A DNA stretch of 64,000 nucleotides from UBA668 sp041394605 (GCA_041394605.1 JAWKHX010000016.1:58526-122525); one strand, 5' to 3'; positions 17,808-28,352 are shown, counted from the stretch's first letter. The notes: generated by a model from the sequence alone, not told the origin. Program-made: numbers and translations.

Positions 17808-19214
17808 ATGACCCCGGAGGACTTCCGCCGCCACGGCCACGCGCTCATCGACTGGATCGCCGAGTACCTGGAGGGTGTGGAGCAGCATCCGGTGGGCAGC
17901 AGGGTGCAGCCCGGCGACATCCGGGCCTCGCTGCCCGAGCACCCGCCGGCGAGCGCCGAGCCGTGGGAGGACATCCTGGCCGACCTGGACCGGGTGGTCA
18001 TGCCGGGCATCACCCACTGGCAGCACCCCAGCTTCTTCGCCTACTTCCCCGGCAACACGTCGTACCCGGCCATCCTCGGCGACCTGGCGGCCTCCGGCCT
18101 GGGCGTGCAGGGGATGAGCTGGGTCACCAGCCCGGCCTGCACCGAGGTGGAGACCCTGATGATGGACTGGATGCAGGAGCTGCTCGGCCTGCCGGCGGCG
18201 TTCCGCAGCACCAGCGCGTCGGGCGGCGGCGTCATCCAGGGGTCGGCCAGCGAGGCCACGCTCACGTCCATCCTCGCCGCCCGTTGGAAGGCCACCGGCG
18301 GGGCGGTCAACCACGACGGCGACACGTCCCGCCTCGTCGCCTACTCCACCTCCCAGTCCCACTCCTCCATCGAGAAGGGCCTGCGCATCGCCGGCATCGG
18401 CACGGAGCACTGGCGGATCGTCCCCCACGACGCGGACTTCGCCATGCGGCCCGACGAGCTGGCCCGGATGGTGGCGGAGGACCGCGCTGCCGGCCTCATT
18501 CCGTTCTGGGTGTGCGCCAACCGTGGCACCACCAGTTCGCTGGCGTTCGACCCGCTGCCGGAGATCGGCGCCGTCGCCCGCCGGGAGGGCCTGTGGCTGC
18601 ATGTGGACGCGGCCATGAGCGGCATCGCCGCGCTCGCCCCCGAGCACCGCTGGGTGCACGACGGCATGGAACTGGCCGACAGCTACTGCACCAACCCGCA
18701 CAAGTGGATGGGCGTCAACTTCGACTGCGACCTGTTCTACGTGGCCGACCGTGTGGCCCTGCTCGGCGCGCTGAGCATCCTCCCCGAGTACCTGCGGTCC
18801 GCCGCGGCGGAGAGCGGCGCGGCCATCGACTACCGCGACTGGCAGATCCCGCTCGGCCGCCGGTTCCGGGCGCTGAAGCTGTGGTTCACCATCCGCAGCG
18901 GCGGCGTGGCCGAGGCCCAGGCCATGATCCGCCGCCACTGCCAGCTCACCCAGCAGCTGGCCGAGTGGGTGGCGCTGGACGACCGCTTCGAGATCGTCGC
19001 CCCCCACCCGCTGAACCTGCTGTGCGTGCGCCTGAAGGCCGGTGACACCGCGACCGACGCCATGATTGCCGCGGCCAACGACACCGGCCTGGCCCTCTTC
19101 ACCCGCACCGTCCTCGACGGCCAGGTGGCCTGCCGCATCTCCGTGGGCGGCCGCACCACCGAGGCCCGCCACGTGGCCGCAGGGTGGGAGCTGCTGCAAT
19201 CGGTGGCGACGTAG
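17808..19214 (+). CDS. PLP-dependent aromatic amino acid decarboxylase (group II)
   Basis: 468 aa, the full length of the aromatic-L-amino-acid decarboxylase family. The N-terminus has HPSFFAYFPGNTSYPAI, followed by SPACTEVE. The GVIQGSASEA region contacts the PLP phosphate. VHVDAAMSG supplies the Asp that pairs with the pyridine N, and the cofactor Lys is in NPHKWM at about residue 299. The C-terminal small domain ends with a TRTVL...RISVGGRTTE segment. It removes the carboxylate from an aromatic or similar amino acid, giving an amine and CO2. Whether Tyr, Trp, Phe or DOPA is used cannot be judged by eye. It appears to be a single gene. Confidence 0.9.
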   Translation: MTPEDFRRHGHALIDWIAEYLEGVEQHPVGSRVQPGDIRASLPEHPPASAEPWEDILADLDRVVMPGITHWQHPSFFAYFPGNTSYPAILGDLAASGLGVQGMSWVTSPACTEVETLMMDWMQELLGLPAAFRSTSASGGGVIQGSASEATLTSILAARWKATGGAVNHDGDTSRLVAYSTSQSHSSIEKGLRIAGIGTEHWRIVPHDADFAMRPDELARMVAEDRAAGLIPFWVCANRGTTSSLAFDPLPEIGAVARREGLWLHVDAAMSGIAALAPEHRWVHDGMELADSYCTNPHKWMGVNFDCDLFYVADRVALLGALSILPEYLRSAAAESGAAIDYRDWQIPLGRRFRALKLWFTIRSGGVAEAQAMIRRHCQLTQQLAEWVALDDRFEIVAPHPLNLLCVRLKAGDTATDAMIAAANDTGLALFTRTVLDGQVACRISVGGRTTEARHVAAGWELLQSVAT

Positions 19215-19301
19215 CGACTGGTATGGTTGAAAAACCTATTGACTTCTCAGTGTCGGGGGGGTGGGGGATCATGCCGCAACCACTACAGGAAGGTTGGGGG
19301 C

Positions 19302-19574
19302 ATGAACCGTTCACGAATCACGAAGAAGGTGGCAGCGGCCGCGCTCGCCGCAAGCTCGATCGGTTTCGTCGGCAACGCGCCGGCAGAGGCGGCCTCGGGT
19401 TGGCTGGGTTGTCCCGTGCGGACCCGCACCTACACGCTCGGAACCCCCGTACTCCACTACCACACGTTGAACGGCGTCACCTTCGTTTTCGGCCCAGGGT
19501 ATTGGTACACGCTGGATTGGCCGAACGGTGGCAGTTGGTCCGCCACTCCCAACGGAGCGGCGACCTGCCATTGA
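19302..19574 (+). CDS. Small secreted aromatic-rich peptide
   Basis: 90 aa. The ATG at 19302 is followed by a Sec signal (RSRITKKVAAAALAASSIGFVGNAPAEA). The mature part is about 58 residues with one Cys near each end (GWLGC, ATCH) that could form a disulfide, and many Trp, Tyr, Phe, His and Gly. This composition is seen in secreted bacteriocin-like peptides, but I cannot place it in a named family. It heads a set of same-strand genes for a lipoprotein, a cell-wall-binding adaptor and an ABC transporter, which makes it the likely cargo or ligand. The stop overlaps the next start. Confidence 0.6.
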   Translation: MNRSRITKKVAAAALAASSIGFVGNAPAEAASGWLGCPVRTRTYTLGTPVLHYHTLNGVTFVFGPGYWYTLDWPNGGSWSATPNGAATCH

Positions 19575-20098
19575 GAGCCGCATGGATTCTGGCGTTCTTC
19601 CTCGCGTGTTCGCTGGTGGCGTGCGCCGACGAGAGCAGCGGCGCACGCCGAGATCAGCCTGAGAACCTGCAGCTTCCTGGCGAAAGCCCTGGGGAGGCCT
19701 TTCGCCGAATCTACGACCGCTGCATGGATGGCTACGACATCCCGTTCACCACACTTGAAGCCGAAGGCAAGGAAGGCACGTTCATGGCGCGGGGGTATGA
19801 CACGACATCGAATGGATATGTCTCGGCCCATCTCGCGTGCCTCCCCATCGCCAGCGCTGTCGTTCCCACTCCCAGCCGTGCCGAGCTGCTGGACTCGTAC
19901 CAGCTGGAGTTGGAGTTCCTCGCTTGTCTCGACTCGGCGGGGTTCGAGACGGGCACGCCGGTGTCGGAGGACGAGTGGATCGCCAGTGGCGGTCTGGCGG
20001 ACCCGAGCAGCAATTGGAGCGTCCTGGCCAACTCGAATGATCCCGCGTTCAACACCGCCTACACCGCGTGCTTCACTTCTGGTGCAGCGGAGGGGTAG
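19571..20098 (+). CDS. Putative lipoprotein of the peptide/ABC locus
   Basis: 175 aa. I chose the TTG at 19571, which overlaps the preceding stop (TTGA), because it directly opens a signal peptide (AAWILAFFLACSLVAC) ending in a good lipobox LVAC. The mature part has four more Cys (RCMDGYD, HLACLPIA, FLACLDS, TACFTS), enough for two disulfides. It contains no domain I know. Tight coupling with the secreted peptide suggests an immunity, receptor or processing role, which is inference only. Base composition is visibly less GC-rich than in the neighbours. Confidence 0.6.
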   Translation: MRAAWILAFFLACSLVACADESSGARRDQPENLQLPGESPGEAFRRIYDRCMDGYDIPFTTLEAEGKEGTFMARGYDTTSNGYVSAHLACLPIASAVVPTPSRAELLDSYQLELEFLACLDSAGFETGTPVSEDEWIASGGLADPSSNWSVLANSNDPAFNTAYTACFTSGAAEG

Positions 20099-20125
20099 CG
20101 ACTGACGGCACGCGAGGGGACAGCG

Positions 20126-21181
20126 ATGCGGGCAATGCGAAAGGTGATCGCGGCCACCGTCACGGTCATCGTCGTCGGTGCGGTGGGGCTCGGTGGGTAT
20201 GCGCTCGGTCGCCGCACGCTCGACACCCACCCTGTCGAACCCGAGGCGGCTGCACCACTCACCATCACGGCGCGCCGTGGCTCCGTGGAGGACGTCCGCT
20301 CGGTCGAGGTCAGCCTCGAGTGGGACGTCGCCGTGCAGGTGCTCAACCGACTGCCGGGCACCGTCACCTGGGCGTTGACGCCGCCGGGAGTGGCAACGAC
20401 CATCGCCGCCGGTGATGTCGTGTACTCGATCGACGAGACACGAGTACTCGTGATCGGCGGTTCAGTGCCCGCGTACCGCGACATTGGGCCGGGGAGTCAG
20501 GGCTTGGACGTGCAGCAGGTGCAGCAGTTCCTTGCCGATCAGGGATACCTGGCGGCCACCCCGGACGGGAAGTGGTCATCAGCCACGGCGGCGGCGTATC
20601 GAGCGTTCCGGAAGGATCGTCTCCTTCCAGACGCAGCGAGCATTCGCCTGGGGGAAGTGCTCTTCTTGCCCGAGCTCCCGGCCACTGTGTCGATCGCGGC
20701 CGGATTCGACGTTGGGGCCCGCACCGTCGACGGCGAGGAGGTACTGCGAGTGCTGCAGGGGATTCCCGCCGGGTCGTATCTGGCATCACCCGGATCGGCA
20801 GCCATCCCCACCGGAACAGCCGTCACCGTGGCGATCGGGGATGCACAGGTCGTCGGCGCGACTGCCGGCGCCGGTGTCAGGACGGACGACGGCCGGCTGG
20901 CGATCTCGGTTGTGTTCACCACAGCCCCCCAGGATTGCGGGTGGTGCGCCGAGGTGCCCGCCGACCGCGTGACCTCGTGGCCGGCGACGCTCCAGCTGGT
21001 GCCGCCGACGGCAGGTGTGACGGTGCCGGTCGGTGCGATCCTCACCGCGGCAGATGGCTCGCCTGTAGTTCGATTGGCGGGCGGGGACATCGTCAGCGTC
21101 TCCATCACTGCCGTTGTGGGAGCGACTGCTGTGGTGTCGGGTGTTTCCGACGGCGACCTCATCGAGATCCCGACGTCGTGA
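20126..21181 (+). CDS. Membrane-fusion-type adaptor with peptidoglycan-binding domain
   Basis: 351 aa. One N-terminal transmembrane segment (VIAATVTVIVVGAVGLGGYALG) is followed by a beta-rich part. Near residues 130-175 there is a PG_binding_1 domain (GSQGLDVQQVQQFLADQGYL, PDGKWSSATAAAYRAF), and the rest resembles the lipoyl/beta-barrel part of periplasmic adaptor proteins. In actinomycetes, such proteins sit in operon with MacB-like ABC genes and bridge the transporter to the cell wall. Its stop overlaps the start of the ATPase gene by 4 nt, so the three form a unit. Confidence 0.75.
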   Translation: MRAMRKVIAATVTVIVVGAVGLGGYALGRRTLDTHPVEPEAAAPLTITARRGSVEDVRSVEVSLEWDVAVQVLNRLPGTVTWALTPPGVATTIAAGDVVYSIDETRVLVIGGSVPAYRDIGPGSQGLDVQQVQQFLADQGYLAATPDGKWSSATAAAYRAFRKDRLLPDAASIRLGEVLFLPELPATVSIAAGFDVGARTVDGEEVLRVLQGIPAGSYLASPGSAAIPTGTAVTVAIGDAQVVGATAGAGVRTDDGRLAISVVFTTAPQDCGWCAEVPADRVTSWPATLQLVPPTAGVTVPVGAILTAADGSPVVRLAGGDIVSVSITAVVGATAVVSGVSDGDLIEIPTS

Positions 21182-21840
21182 GCACTGACGCGCTCCTGCA
21201 GCTCGATGACGTCGGCTTCTCGTACTCTCGGCATCGGACTGTGCTGCAGGATGTGACCGCGTCGTTTGCCGCGGGGTCCGTCACTGCCATCTCGGGGCCG
21301 TCCGGCTGTGGAAAGTCCACCCTGCTCAACATCCTCGGCCTGCTCCTACGGGTGGAGTCGGGCACGGTGAAGCTGGCTGGGCGTGATGTGGGCGGCGCGA
21401 GCGATGCCGAGCGAGCCGCTTGGCGGGCGCGGCATGTTGGCTTCGTGTTCCAGGATGCGCTGCTGGACCCGGCGATGACCGTCGCCGAGAACTTGCTGGA
21501 AGGATTGCCGTTGCAGCGCAGCCGACGCTCCGCCGCAGCGACGATGCGTGACCTGCTGGAACAGTTCGGCATTGGGGACCTGGCCCACCGGCCGGCCTCC
21601 CGGCTCTCGGGAGGGCAGGGCCAGCGGGTGGCACTCGTTCGGGCCCTGCTCAAAGACCCGACGATGGTCCTCGCCGACGAACCCACGGGGAACCTCGATG
21701 ACGTCACGGCCGAGGTGGTGCTGTCGGCACTGCTCGACTTCGGCCGCCGACCCGGCCGCGCTGCCGTGGTGGTGACCCACGACCGTCGGATTGTCGCTCG
21801 CGCCGACCAGTCGATCGAACTCCCGGTGTCCCGCCGGTGA
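21178..21840 (+). CDS. ABC transporter ATP-binding protein (LolD/MacB type)
   Basis: 220 aa, GTG start overlapping the adaptor stop. Walker A GPSGCGKST is near residues 42-50, the Q-loop is FVFQDALLD, the signature LSGGQGQRVALVRAL, Walker B VLADEPTGNLD, and the switch His VVVTHDRR. The PTGNLD form of Walker B is typical of ATPases that partner FtsX/MacB permeases. These extrude peptides, lipoproteins or antibiotics, or transmit force to the wall. All catalytic residues are present. Confidence 0.92.
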   Translation: MSTDALLQLDDVGFSYSRHRTVLQDVTASFAAGSVTAISGPSGCGKSTLLNILGLLLRVESGTVKLAGRDVGGASDAERAAWRARHVGFVFQDALLDPAMTVAENLLEGLPLQRSRRSAAATMRDLLEQFGIGDLAHRPASRLSGGQGQRVALVRALLKDPTMVLADEPTGNLDDVTAEVVLSALLDFGRRPGRAAVVVTHDRRIVARADQSIELPVSRR

Positions 21841-22949
21841 GGTTCGTACGCCTGCTTCATCTTGCAGCGCTGCAGGCACGTCGGCGATGGTCGACGTCCC
21901 TGCTGTCGGTTGCTGTCGGAGCTCTGGTCGCCGGTGTCACCGTCTACGTGATCGGTGGGGCAGCCCACAGGAATGCCGAACTGGCAGAATCGTTGCGGAC
22001 TCCCGACGTGCGGAGCATTACCATTCGCTCCGCGAAGGGAGAGGACGTTGGCTTGGATGGCCAGATCGTTCGAGCGGTAGCGCAACTCCCGGGAATCTCC
22101 AACGCGGTGGCGTTCTCCAAGGTGTCCACGGCGACCACGAGCGCCGTCCCGGACCGCGACGTGACCGTAGGGTTCTTCGAGGTCGTCACGCTCCGCGGCG
22201 CCAGCCCCTTCCTCGTTGTGGACGAGGGGCGCGTGCCGAGTACGGGGGAGGCGATGGTGTCGCTGCCCGCCGCGACCGCCCTGCGGCTGGTCGACCCGGG
22301 GTTGGGCGCGTTCGAGTCGGAAGGGAGGGTGTGGCCGACCGTGGGCCAGTTCCGTGCCGAGGGACTCGGTGAGATCAGCAACCTCCTCGGACGCAGCGTG
22401 GTGACCATCGGAGATCCGCAGGCGCAGCGCTTCTTCTCCGTCGTGCTGGTGGTGAACGAACCCGCGGATGTTCCGGCGGTGGCCGCCGCCATCGGCCGTT
22501 TGTTCAGCCCGTTCGGCCCGGACTACTACTCCATCGACTACGACGAGCGCGTCGCCGAGGTACAGACGCTGGTCACTGCGTCCGGCAACGATGGCGCCCG
22601 TGCAACGGCCGTTGCCCTGGTTGCCGCCGGTTCGGCCATCGTGGCGGCGCTTTCGGTGCTGAGTGCCCTCCTGCAGCGACGCGATCATGCCCGACGACGG
22701 GCGCTCGGATTCCGCCGGCGCGACGTCGTGGTGCTGAGCATCCTGCACTCCGGCGTCCTCGGCGCACTTGGCATCTCCATCGGAGTGGCGATCGGTGCTG
22801 TGCTGCTCGGCCCACGGTCGGGCAGCCTTCCTCCGTCGCAGTACGTGGCCACCGCGGTGTTCGGCGCAGTGATCACCACGGTCGCCGCGATTCCGGGTGC
22901 CCTGGCCAGCGCGGTCCAGGACCCCGCGCGGATCCTGCGGGTTCCCTGA
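21837..22949 (+). CDS. FtsX/MacB-type ABC permease
   Basis: 370 aa, GTG start overlapping the ATPase stop by 4 nt. One helix near the N-terminus (LLSVAVGALVAGVTVYVIGG) is followed by a large extracytoplasmic domain of about 200 residues and three C-terminal helices (VALVAAGSAIVAALSVLSALL, LGALGISIGVAIGAVLLG, VATAVFGAVITTVAAIPGAL). This 1+3 helix topology is that of the MacB/FtsX superfamily. The large external domain would contact the adaptor. It completes the peptide-lipoprotein-adaptor-ATPase-permease set. Confidence 0.85.
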   Translation: MRFVRLLHLAALQARRRWSTSLLSVAVGALVAGVTVYVIGGAAHRNAELAESLRTPDVRSITIRSAKGEDVGLDGQIVRAVAQLPGISNAVAFSKVSTATTSAVPDRDVTVGFFEVVTLRGASPFLVVDEGRVPSTGEAMVSLPAATALRLVDPGLGAFESEGRVWPTVGQFRAEGLGEISNLLGRSVVTIGDPQAQRFFSVVLVVNEPADVPAVAAAIGRLFSPFGPDYYSIDYDERVAEVQTLVTASGNDGARATAVALVAAGSAIVAALSVLSALLQRRDHARRRALGFRRRDVVVLSILHSGVLGALGISIGVAIGAVLLGPRSGSLPPSQYVATAVFGAVITTVAAIPGALASAVQDPARILRVP

Positions 22950-23006
22950 CCGTCATCCAAGCGGCGGTTTACCCGGCCGGGCGTGACACCGCGTAACCTC
23001 ACGACG

Positions 23007-24560
<1,554 letters not shown>

Positions 24561-24604
24561 CCGCTTCGCAACCCATTCGTAACATTGGTAGAGTGCTCGC
24601 CGTC

Positions 24605-25822
24605 ATGACCTTCCGCCGTCGCACCATGCGGCTGGCTCGGCTGCTGGTGGCCGGCCTGACCGTCGTCACGAGCTCGCTCGTCGGCCCCCACCTGGCGTGG
24701 GCCGACGGTGTGGACCAGGCGCAGCAGAACGTCGACAAGACGCTCGCCGAGCTGGAGAACCTGCAGAACCAGCTGGGTCAGCTGGACGAGGACTACAGCG
24801 CCGCCCTGGACCGCCAGGACCAGCTGGCCGTGGAGATCCAGCAGGCCCAGGCCGAGGTGGACAGCATGGCCGCCCAGCTCGGCGGCGTGGAGCAGTTGCT
24901 CCGCGATGTCGCGTTGAAGCGCCTCACCACCGGCGGCACCAGCGACCTCAGCCCCCTCTTCGCCGACGCCGGCGCCTACATCGAGGCCGAGCAGCGCGAC
25001 GCGCTCGGCAACATGGCCCAGGACGTCGGCGATGTGCAGGTGGACGACCTGCAGGCCCTCCTGAAGGACCTCAACCACGCCCGCGACGTGCTGGCCGACA
25101 AGCAGGCCGAGGCCGCCCAGATCATCGCCACGCTGGAGAGCAAGCAGCAGCAGTACAACGAGCTGGAGCAAGTGTTCCTGGCCAAGTATGAGCAGGCCAA
25201 GGCCGACCTCGGTGCCGCCAAGCTGGAAGCCGAGCAGGAGCGCCGCGCGGCTGCGGCCGCAGCAGCTCAGCAGGCCGCCGCCGCGCAGGCCGCAGCCAAC
25301 TCGGGCACCAACTCGTCGCCCGGTCGCGGTGGCGGGGGCAGCACCGGCGGGTCCACGGGTGGCTCGTCCGGCGGTGGTTCGTCCTCCGGTGGGGGCTCCT
25401 CGTCCGGCGGTGGTTCATCGGGTGGTGGTTCGTCGGGCGGGGGTGGCAGCAGCTACGTGCCGCCCGTGTCGGGCAAGGCCGGCATCGCCATCAGCGCCGC
25501 CTACGGCCAGTTGGGCGTGCCGTACAAGTTCGCCGCGGAGTCGCCCGGCGTGGCGTTCGACTGCTCAGGTCTCACCAAGTACGCCTGGGGCCAGGCGGGC
25601 GTCTACCTGCCCCACCAGAGCGCCGCCCAGTACGCGTCGCTCCCCCACGTACCGAAGGATCAGGCCCAGCCGGGCGATCTGGTCTTCTACTACTCGCCCA
25701 TCGGGCACGTGGGCATCTACATCGGTAACGGCCAGATGATCCATGCCCCGCAGACGGGCGACGTGGTGAAGATCTCCGTCGTGCACTGGAACAAGGTCGT
25801 CGGCGTCGGCCGACCCGGCTGA
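24605..25822 (+). CDS. Secreted NlpC/P60 peptidoglycan endopeptidase with coiled-coil (RipA-like)
   Basis: 405 aa. The signal peptide ends HLAWA. Residues about 35-225 form a long heptad-rich coiled coil with Q, E, L and A runs, as in RipA/PcsB-type hydrolases where it keeps the enzyme inactive until FtsEX-like activation. A Gly/Ser/Thr-rich linker (about 240-290) leads to the NlpC/P60 domain. The catalytic Cys is in FDCSGLTKYAWGQAG, the His in GHVGIYIGNGQMIHAP and its partner in the HAP segment. It cleaves D-Glu-mesoDAP bonds in stem peptides, typically at septation. ATG at 24605 was chosen; a GTG 12 bases upstream is possible. Confidence 0.9.
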   Translation: MTFRRRTMRLARLLVAGLTVVTSSLVGPHLAWADGVDQAQQNVDKTLAELENLQNQLGQLDEDYSAALDRQDQLAVEIQQAQAEVDSMAAQLGGVEQLLRDVALKRLTTGGTSDLSPLFADAGAYIEAEQRDALGNMAQDVGDVQVDDLQALLKDLNHARDVLADKQAEAAQIIATLESKQQQYNELEQVFLAKYEQAKADLGAAKLEAEQERRAAAAAAAQQAAAAQAAANSGTNSSPGRGGGGSTGGSTGGSSGGGSSSGGGSSSGGGSSGGGSSGGGGSSYVPPVSGKAGIAISAAYGQLGVPYKFAAESPGVAFDCSGLTKYAWGQAGVYLPHQSAAQYASLPHVPKDQAQPGDLVFYYSPIGHVGIYIGNGQMIHAPQTGDVVKISVVHWNKVVGVGRPG

Positions 25823-25858
25823 CGCTCACGCGCCCCCACGGCGCTACGGTTGCCCTTC

Positions 25859-26881
25859 GTGCAGGGCATCGACATCGAACCGGTTTCCGCCTGGTTGGCC
25901 GCGAACATCGAGGGCGCGTTGGCGCCGTTCACGTTCGACCTCATCGCCGGCGGGCGCTCCAACCTCACGTTCCGGGTCACCGGCGCGGATGGCACCCGCT
26001 TCGTGCTCCGCCGGCCCCCGCTGGGCCATGTGCTGGCCACGGCGCACGACATGGCCCGCGAGCACCGCATCATCGCCGCCGTCGGCACCACGGGTGTGCC
26101 GGTGCCGCCGGCGCTCGGGCTGTGCACGGACGAGGCCGTCAACGGGGCGCCGTTCTACGTGATGGGCTTCGTGGACGGGGTGGTGCTGGACAGCGCGGAG
26201 AAGGCCGACCTGCTGACCCCCGAGCACCGGGTGACCGCCAGCCACCACCTCATCGACGTGCTCGCCGACCTGCATGCGGTGGACGTGGACGAGGTGGGCC
26301 TCGGCGACCTGGCCAAGCGGGAGGGCTATGTGGCCCGCCAGGTGAAGCGGTGGAGCACCCAGTGGGAGAACTCCAAGACCCGCGAGCTGCCGGCCATCGA
26401 CGAGGTGGCCCGCCTGCTGGCGTCGCGCATGCCCGAGCAACGGGGTGTCTCCATCGCCCACGGCGACTACCGCTTCGGCAACTGCCTCACCGACGTGCAG
26501 CACGGGCGGATCGCCGCCGTCCTCGACTGGGAGTTGTGCACCCTGGGCGATCCGCTTGCCGACGTCGGCTACCTCGGCGTGTACTGGTTCAACGGCGACC
26601 TGGCCACCAGCCGTGCCAACGACCCGACCTCCGCCGGCGGCTTCCCCACGTACGGCGACCTGCTGGAGCGCTACGCCACCCGGACCGGCCGCGACCTGTC
26701 GGAGATCGACTACTACGTGGCGTTCTCCTGCTGGCGGCTGGCCGTCATCAGCGAGGGTGTGTACGCCCGCTACCTGCACGGCGCGATGGGCCAGCAGGAG
26801 GGGGTCGACCTCACCTCGTTCAAGGTCGGCACGGAAGGCCTTGCGGAGCGTGCCCTGGCAGCGATGCAGCGGTTGACGTGA
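25859..26881 (+). CDS. APH-family kinase (ACAD10/11-like phosphotransferase)
   Basis: 340 aa from GTG 25859; a TTG at 25850 would add three residues. The aminoglycoside-phosphotransferase/choline-kinase fold is shown by AGGRSNLTFRV, the catalytic HGDYRFGNCL and the metal-binding AVLDWELCTLGDPLADVG. Homologues fused or adjacent to acyl-CoA dehydrogenases phosphorylate hydroxy-fatty acyl groups before degradation. This family link is established for ACAD10/11; the substrate here is inference. It overlaps the next gene by 4 nt in a three-gene unit with a hydrolase and a HAD phosphatase. Confidence 0.87.
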   Translation: MQGIDIEPVSAWLAANIEGALAPFTFDLIAGGRSNLTFRVTGADGTRFVLRRPPLGHVLATAHDMAREHRIIAAVGTTGVPVPPALGLCTDEAVNGAPFYVMGFVDGVVLDSAEKADLLTPEHRVTASHHLIDVLADLHAVDVDEVGLGDLAKREGYVARQVKRWSTQWENSKTRELPAIDEVARLLASRMPEQRGVSIAHGDYRFGNCLTDVQHGRIAAVLDWELCTLGDPLADVGYLGVYWFNGDLATSRANDPTSAGGFPTYGDLLERYATRTGRDLSEIDYYVAFSCWRLAVISEGVYARYLHGAMGQQEGVDLTSFKVGTEGLAERALAAMQRLT

Positions 26882-27636
26882 GCGACGTGCTGGAAGGCTG
26901 GTCGCAGTCGTCGTTCACGGCGGCGGGGCTGACGCGGGACGTCTACCGGCGTGGTTCGGGGCCGGGCGTGGTGGTCATCCACGAGATCCCCGGCATCACC
27001 CCGAAGGTCGCCCAGTTCATGAACGAGGTGGTCGACGCCGGCTTCACGGTGGTCGCGCCGTCGCTGGTGGGCACGCCCGGCCGCGACGTGTCCAACGGCT
27101 ACGTCATTGGTTCGATGCTGAAGGTGTGCGTGGCGAAGGAGTTCGCCAACTGGGCGCTGGACCGCACCTCGCCGGTCATCGGTTTCCTGCGGGCGCTGGC
27201 CCGCAACCTCCACGACGAGGTGGGCGGCCCCGGCGTGGGTGCCGTCGGCATGTGCTTCAGCGGTGGCTTCGCGCTGGGGATGATGGTCGACGACATCATG
27301 GTGGCGCCCGTGCTGAGCCAGCCGTCCATGCCCTTCGCCGCCGGCTTCGGGTCGCGCAAGGTGCGGCGCTCGGCCGACCTCAACCTGTCGCCCGACGACC
27401 GCCTGGCCGTCGCCCGCCGCGCCGCCGAGGGCTGCCAGGTGCTGGGCCTGCGCTTCACCGGCGACACGCTGGTCGGCACCCGGTTCGACTCCCTGAGGGA
27501 ACTGCTCGGCGACCGGTTCATCGCGGTGGAACTGCCCAGCTCGACCAAGCGCGACCACTCCGTTCTCACCGAGCAGCGCGACGAGGCCAGCGTCCAGCAG
27601 GTCCTCCAGTTCCTCCAGGGGAAGCTGCACGGGTGA
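26878..27636 (+). CDS. Dienelactone-hydrolase-family protein
   Basis: 252 aa, GTG overlapping the upstream stop. The alpha/beta-hydrolase core has VVVIHEIPGI near the N-terminus, a Cys nucleophile in GAVGMCFSGGFAL, which is the GxCxGG signature of dienelactone hydrolases, and a C-terminal His in KRDHSVL. The family hydrolyses dienelactones or other lactones and esters in aromatic and ring-fission catabolism. Position in a tight trio with an APH kinase and a HAD enzyme suggests a joint catabolic step, but the substrate is unknown. Confidence 0.88.
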   Translation: MSDVLEGWSQSSFTAAGLTRDVYRRGSGPGVVVIHEIPGITPKVAQFMNEVVDAGFTVVAPSLVGTPGRDVSNGYVIGSMLKVCVAKEFANWALDRTSPVIGFLRALARNLHDEVGGPGVGAVGMCFSGGFALGMMVDDIMVAPVLSQPSMPFAAGFGSRKVRRSADLNLSPDDRLAVARRAAEGCQVLGLRFTGDTLVGTRFDSLRELLGDRFIAVELPSSTKRDHSVLTEQRDEASVQQVLQFLQGKLHG

Positions 27637-28352
27637 AGGCCGGTGGCGTGCCTCCGCCCCGCGCCATCCTGTTCGACGTCTTCGGCACGCTGGTCACGTA
27701 CCAGCCCGACCGCGGTCGTCTCGCCTACCCGCAGACCCATCAGGCAGCCGGCGCGCTGGGTTTCGAAGGGACGCACGACGAGTTCGTGGCCGCGTGGGAT
27801 GCCTCGTCGGCGCGGCTGGAAGTGGCAGCTGCGGCAACCTGTGTCGAGTTCTCGATGACAGATGCGGCCCGGGCGTTCGGCGAGTGGTGCGGGTTGGCGA
27901 TCGACGGTGATGACGCTCGCGAGCTCGGGTCGTCGTTCGTGGCGGAGTGGCAGGTCCACGTGGTGCCGGTGTCAGGCGCTGCCGAGATGCTGCACCGGGT
28001 TGCCGGGCGCTGCCGCCTGGGCGTGGTGTCCAACACGCACGACCCGGCGATGGTGCCGGGCCTTCTGCGTGCGATGGGAGTGCGCGGCTGCTTCGGCACG
28101 ATGGTGCTGTCGGTCGAGCACGGGTTCTGCAAGCCACACCGGTCGATCTACGAGCGGGCGCTGGGCGACCTGGATGTGGCCCCGGGTGAGGCCTGGTTCG
28201 TGGGCGACTCGTACGAGGCGGACTACCGCGCCCCGACGGAGCTCGGGATGCGCGGCCTGCTGATCGGCCCGTACGAGGGGGTGCCGGTGGCGCCCGGTGA
28301 CCGCCTCACCGCGGTCACCGATGTGGAGGCGATGCTCCCGGAAACTCTGTGA
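27633..28352 (+). CDS. HAD-superfamily hydrolase
   Basis: 239 aa, GTG overlapping the upstream stop by 4 nt. HAD motif I is ILFDVFGTLV (nucleophile Asp), motif II VVSNTHD, motif III the Lys in GFCKPHRSIYERAL, and motif IV AWFVGDSYEADYRAP. The alpha-helical cap lies between motifs I and II. This is the Cof-unlike, haloacid-dehalogenase/phosphatase subgroup. It may dephosphorylate a product of the adjacent kinase. All catalytic residues are present. Confidence 0.9.
   Translation: MKAGGVPPPRAILFDVFGTLVTYQPDRGRLAYPQTHQAAGALGFEGTHDEFVAAWDASSARLEVAAAATCVEFSMTDAARAFGEWCGLAIDGDDARELGSSFVAEWQVHVVPVSGAAEMLHRVAGRCRLGVVSNTHDPAMVPGLLRAMGVRGCFGTMVLSVEHGFCKPHRSIYERALGDLDVAPGEAWFVGDSYEADYRAPTELGMRGLLIGPYEGVPVAPGDRLTAVTDVEAMLPETL

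Noticed and set aside
19302..19574. Secreted peptide considered as a lactococcin-972 family member
   Set aside because: The neighbourhood is similar, but the peptide lacks the family's recognisable sequence pattern.
24561..24604. Possible riboswitch before the NlpC/P60 gene, as seen in some actinomycetes
   Set aside because: The gap is only 44 bp, too short for the known riboswitch, and no conserved core is visible.
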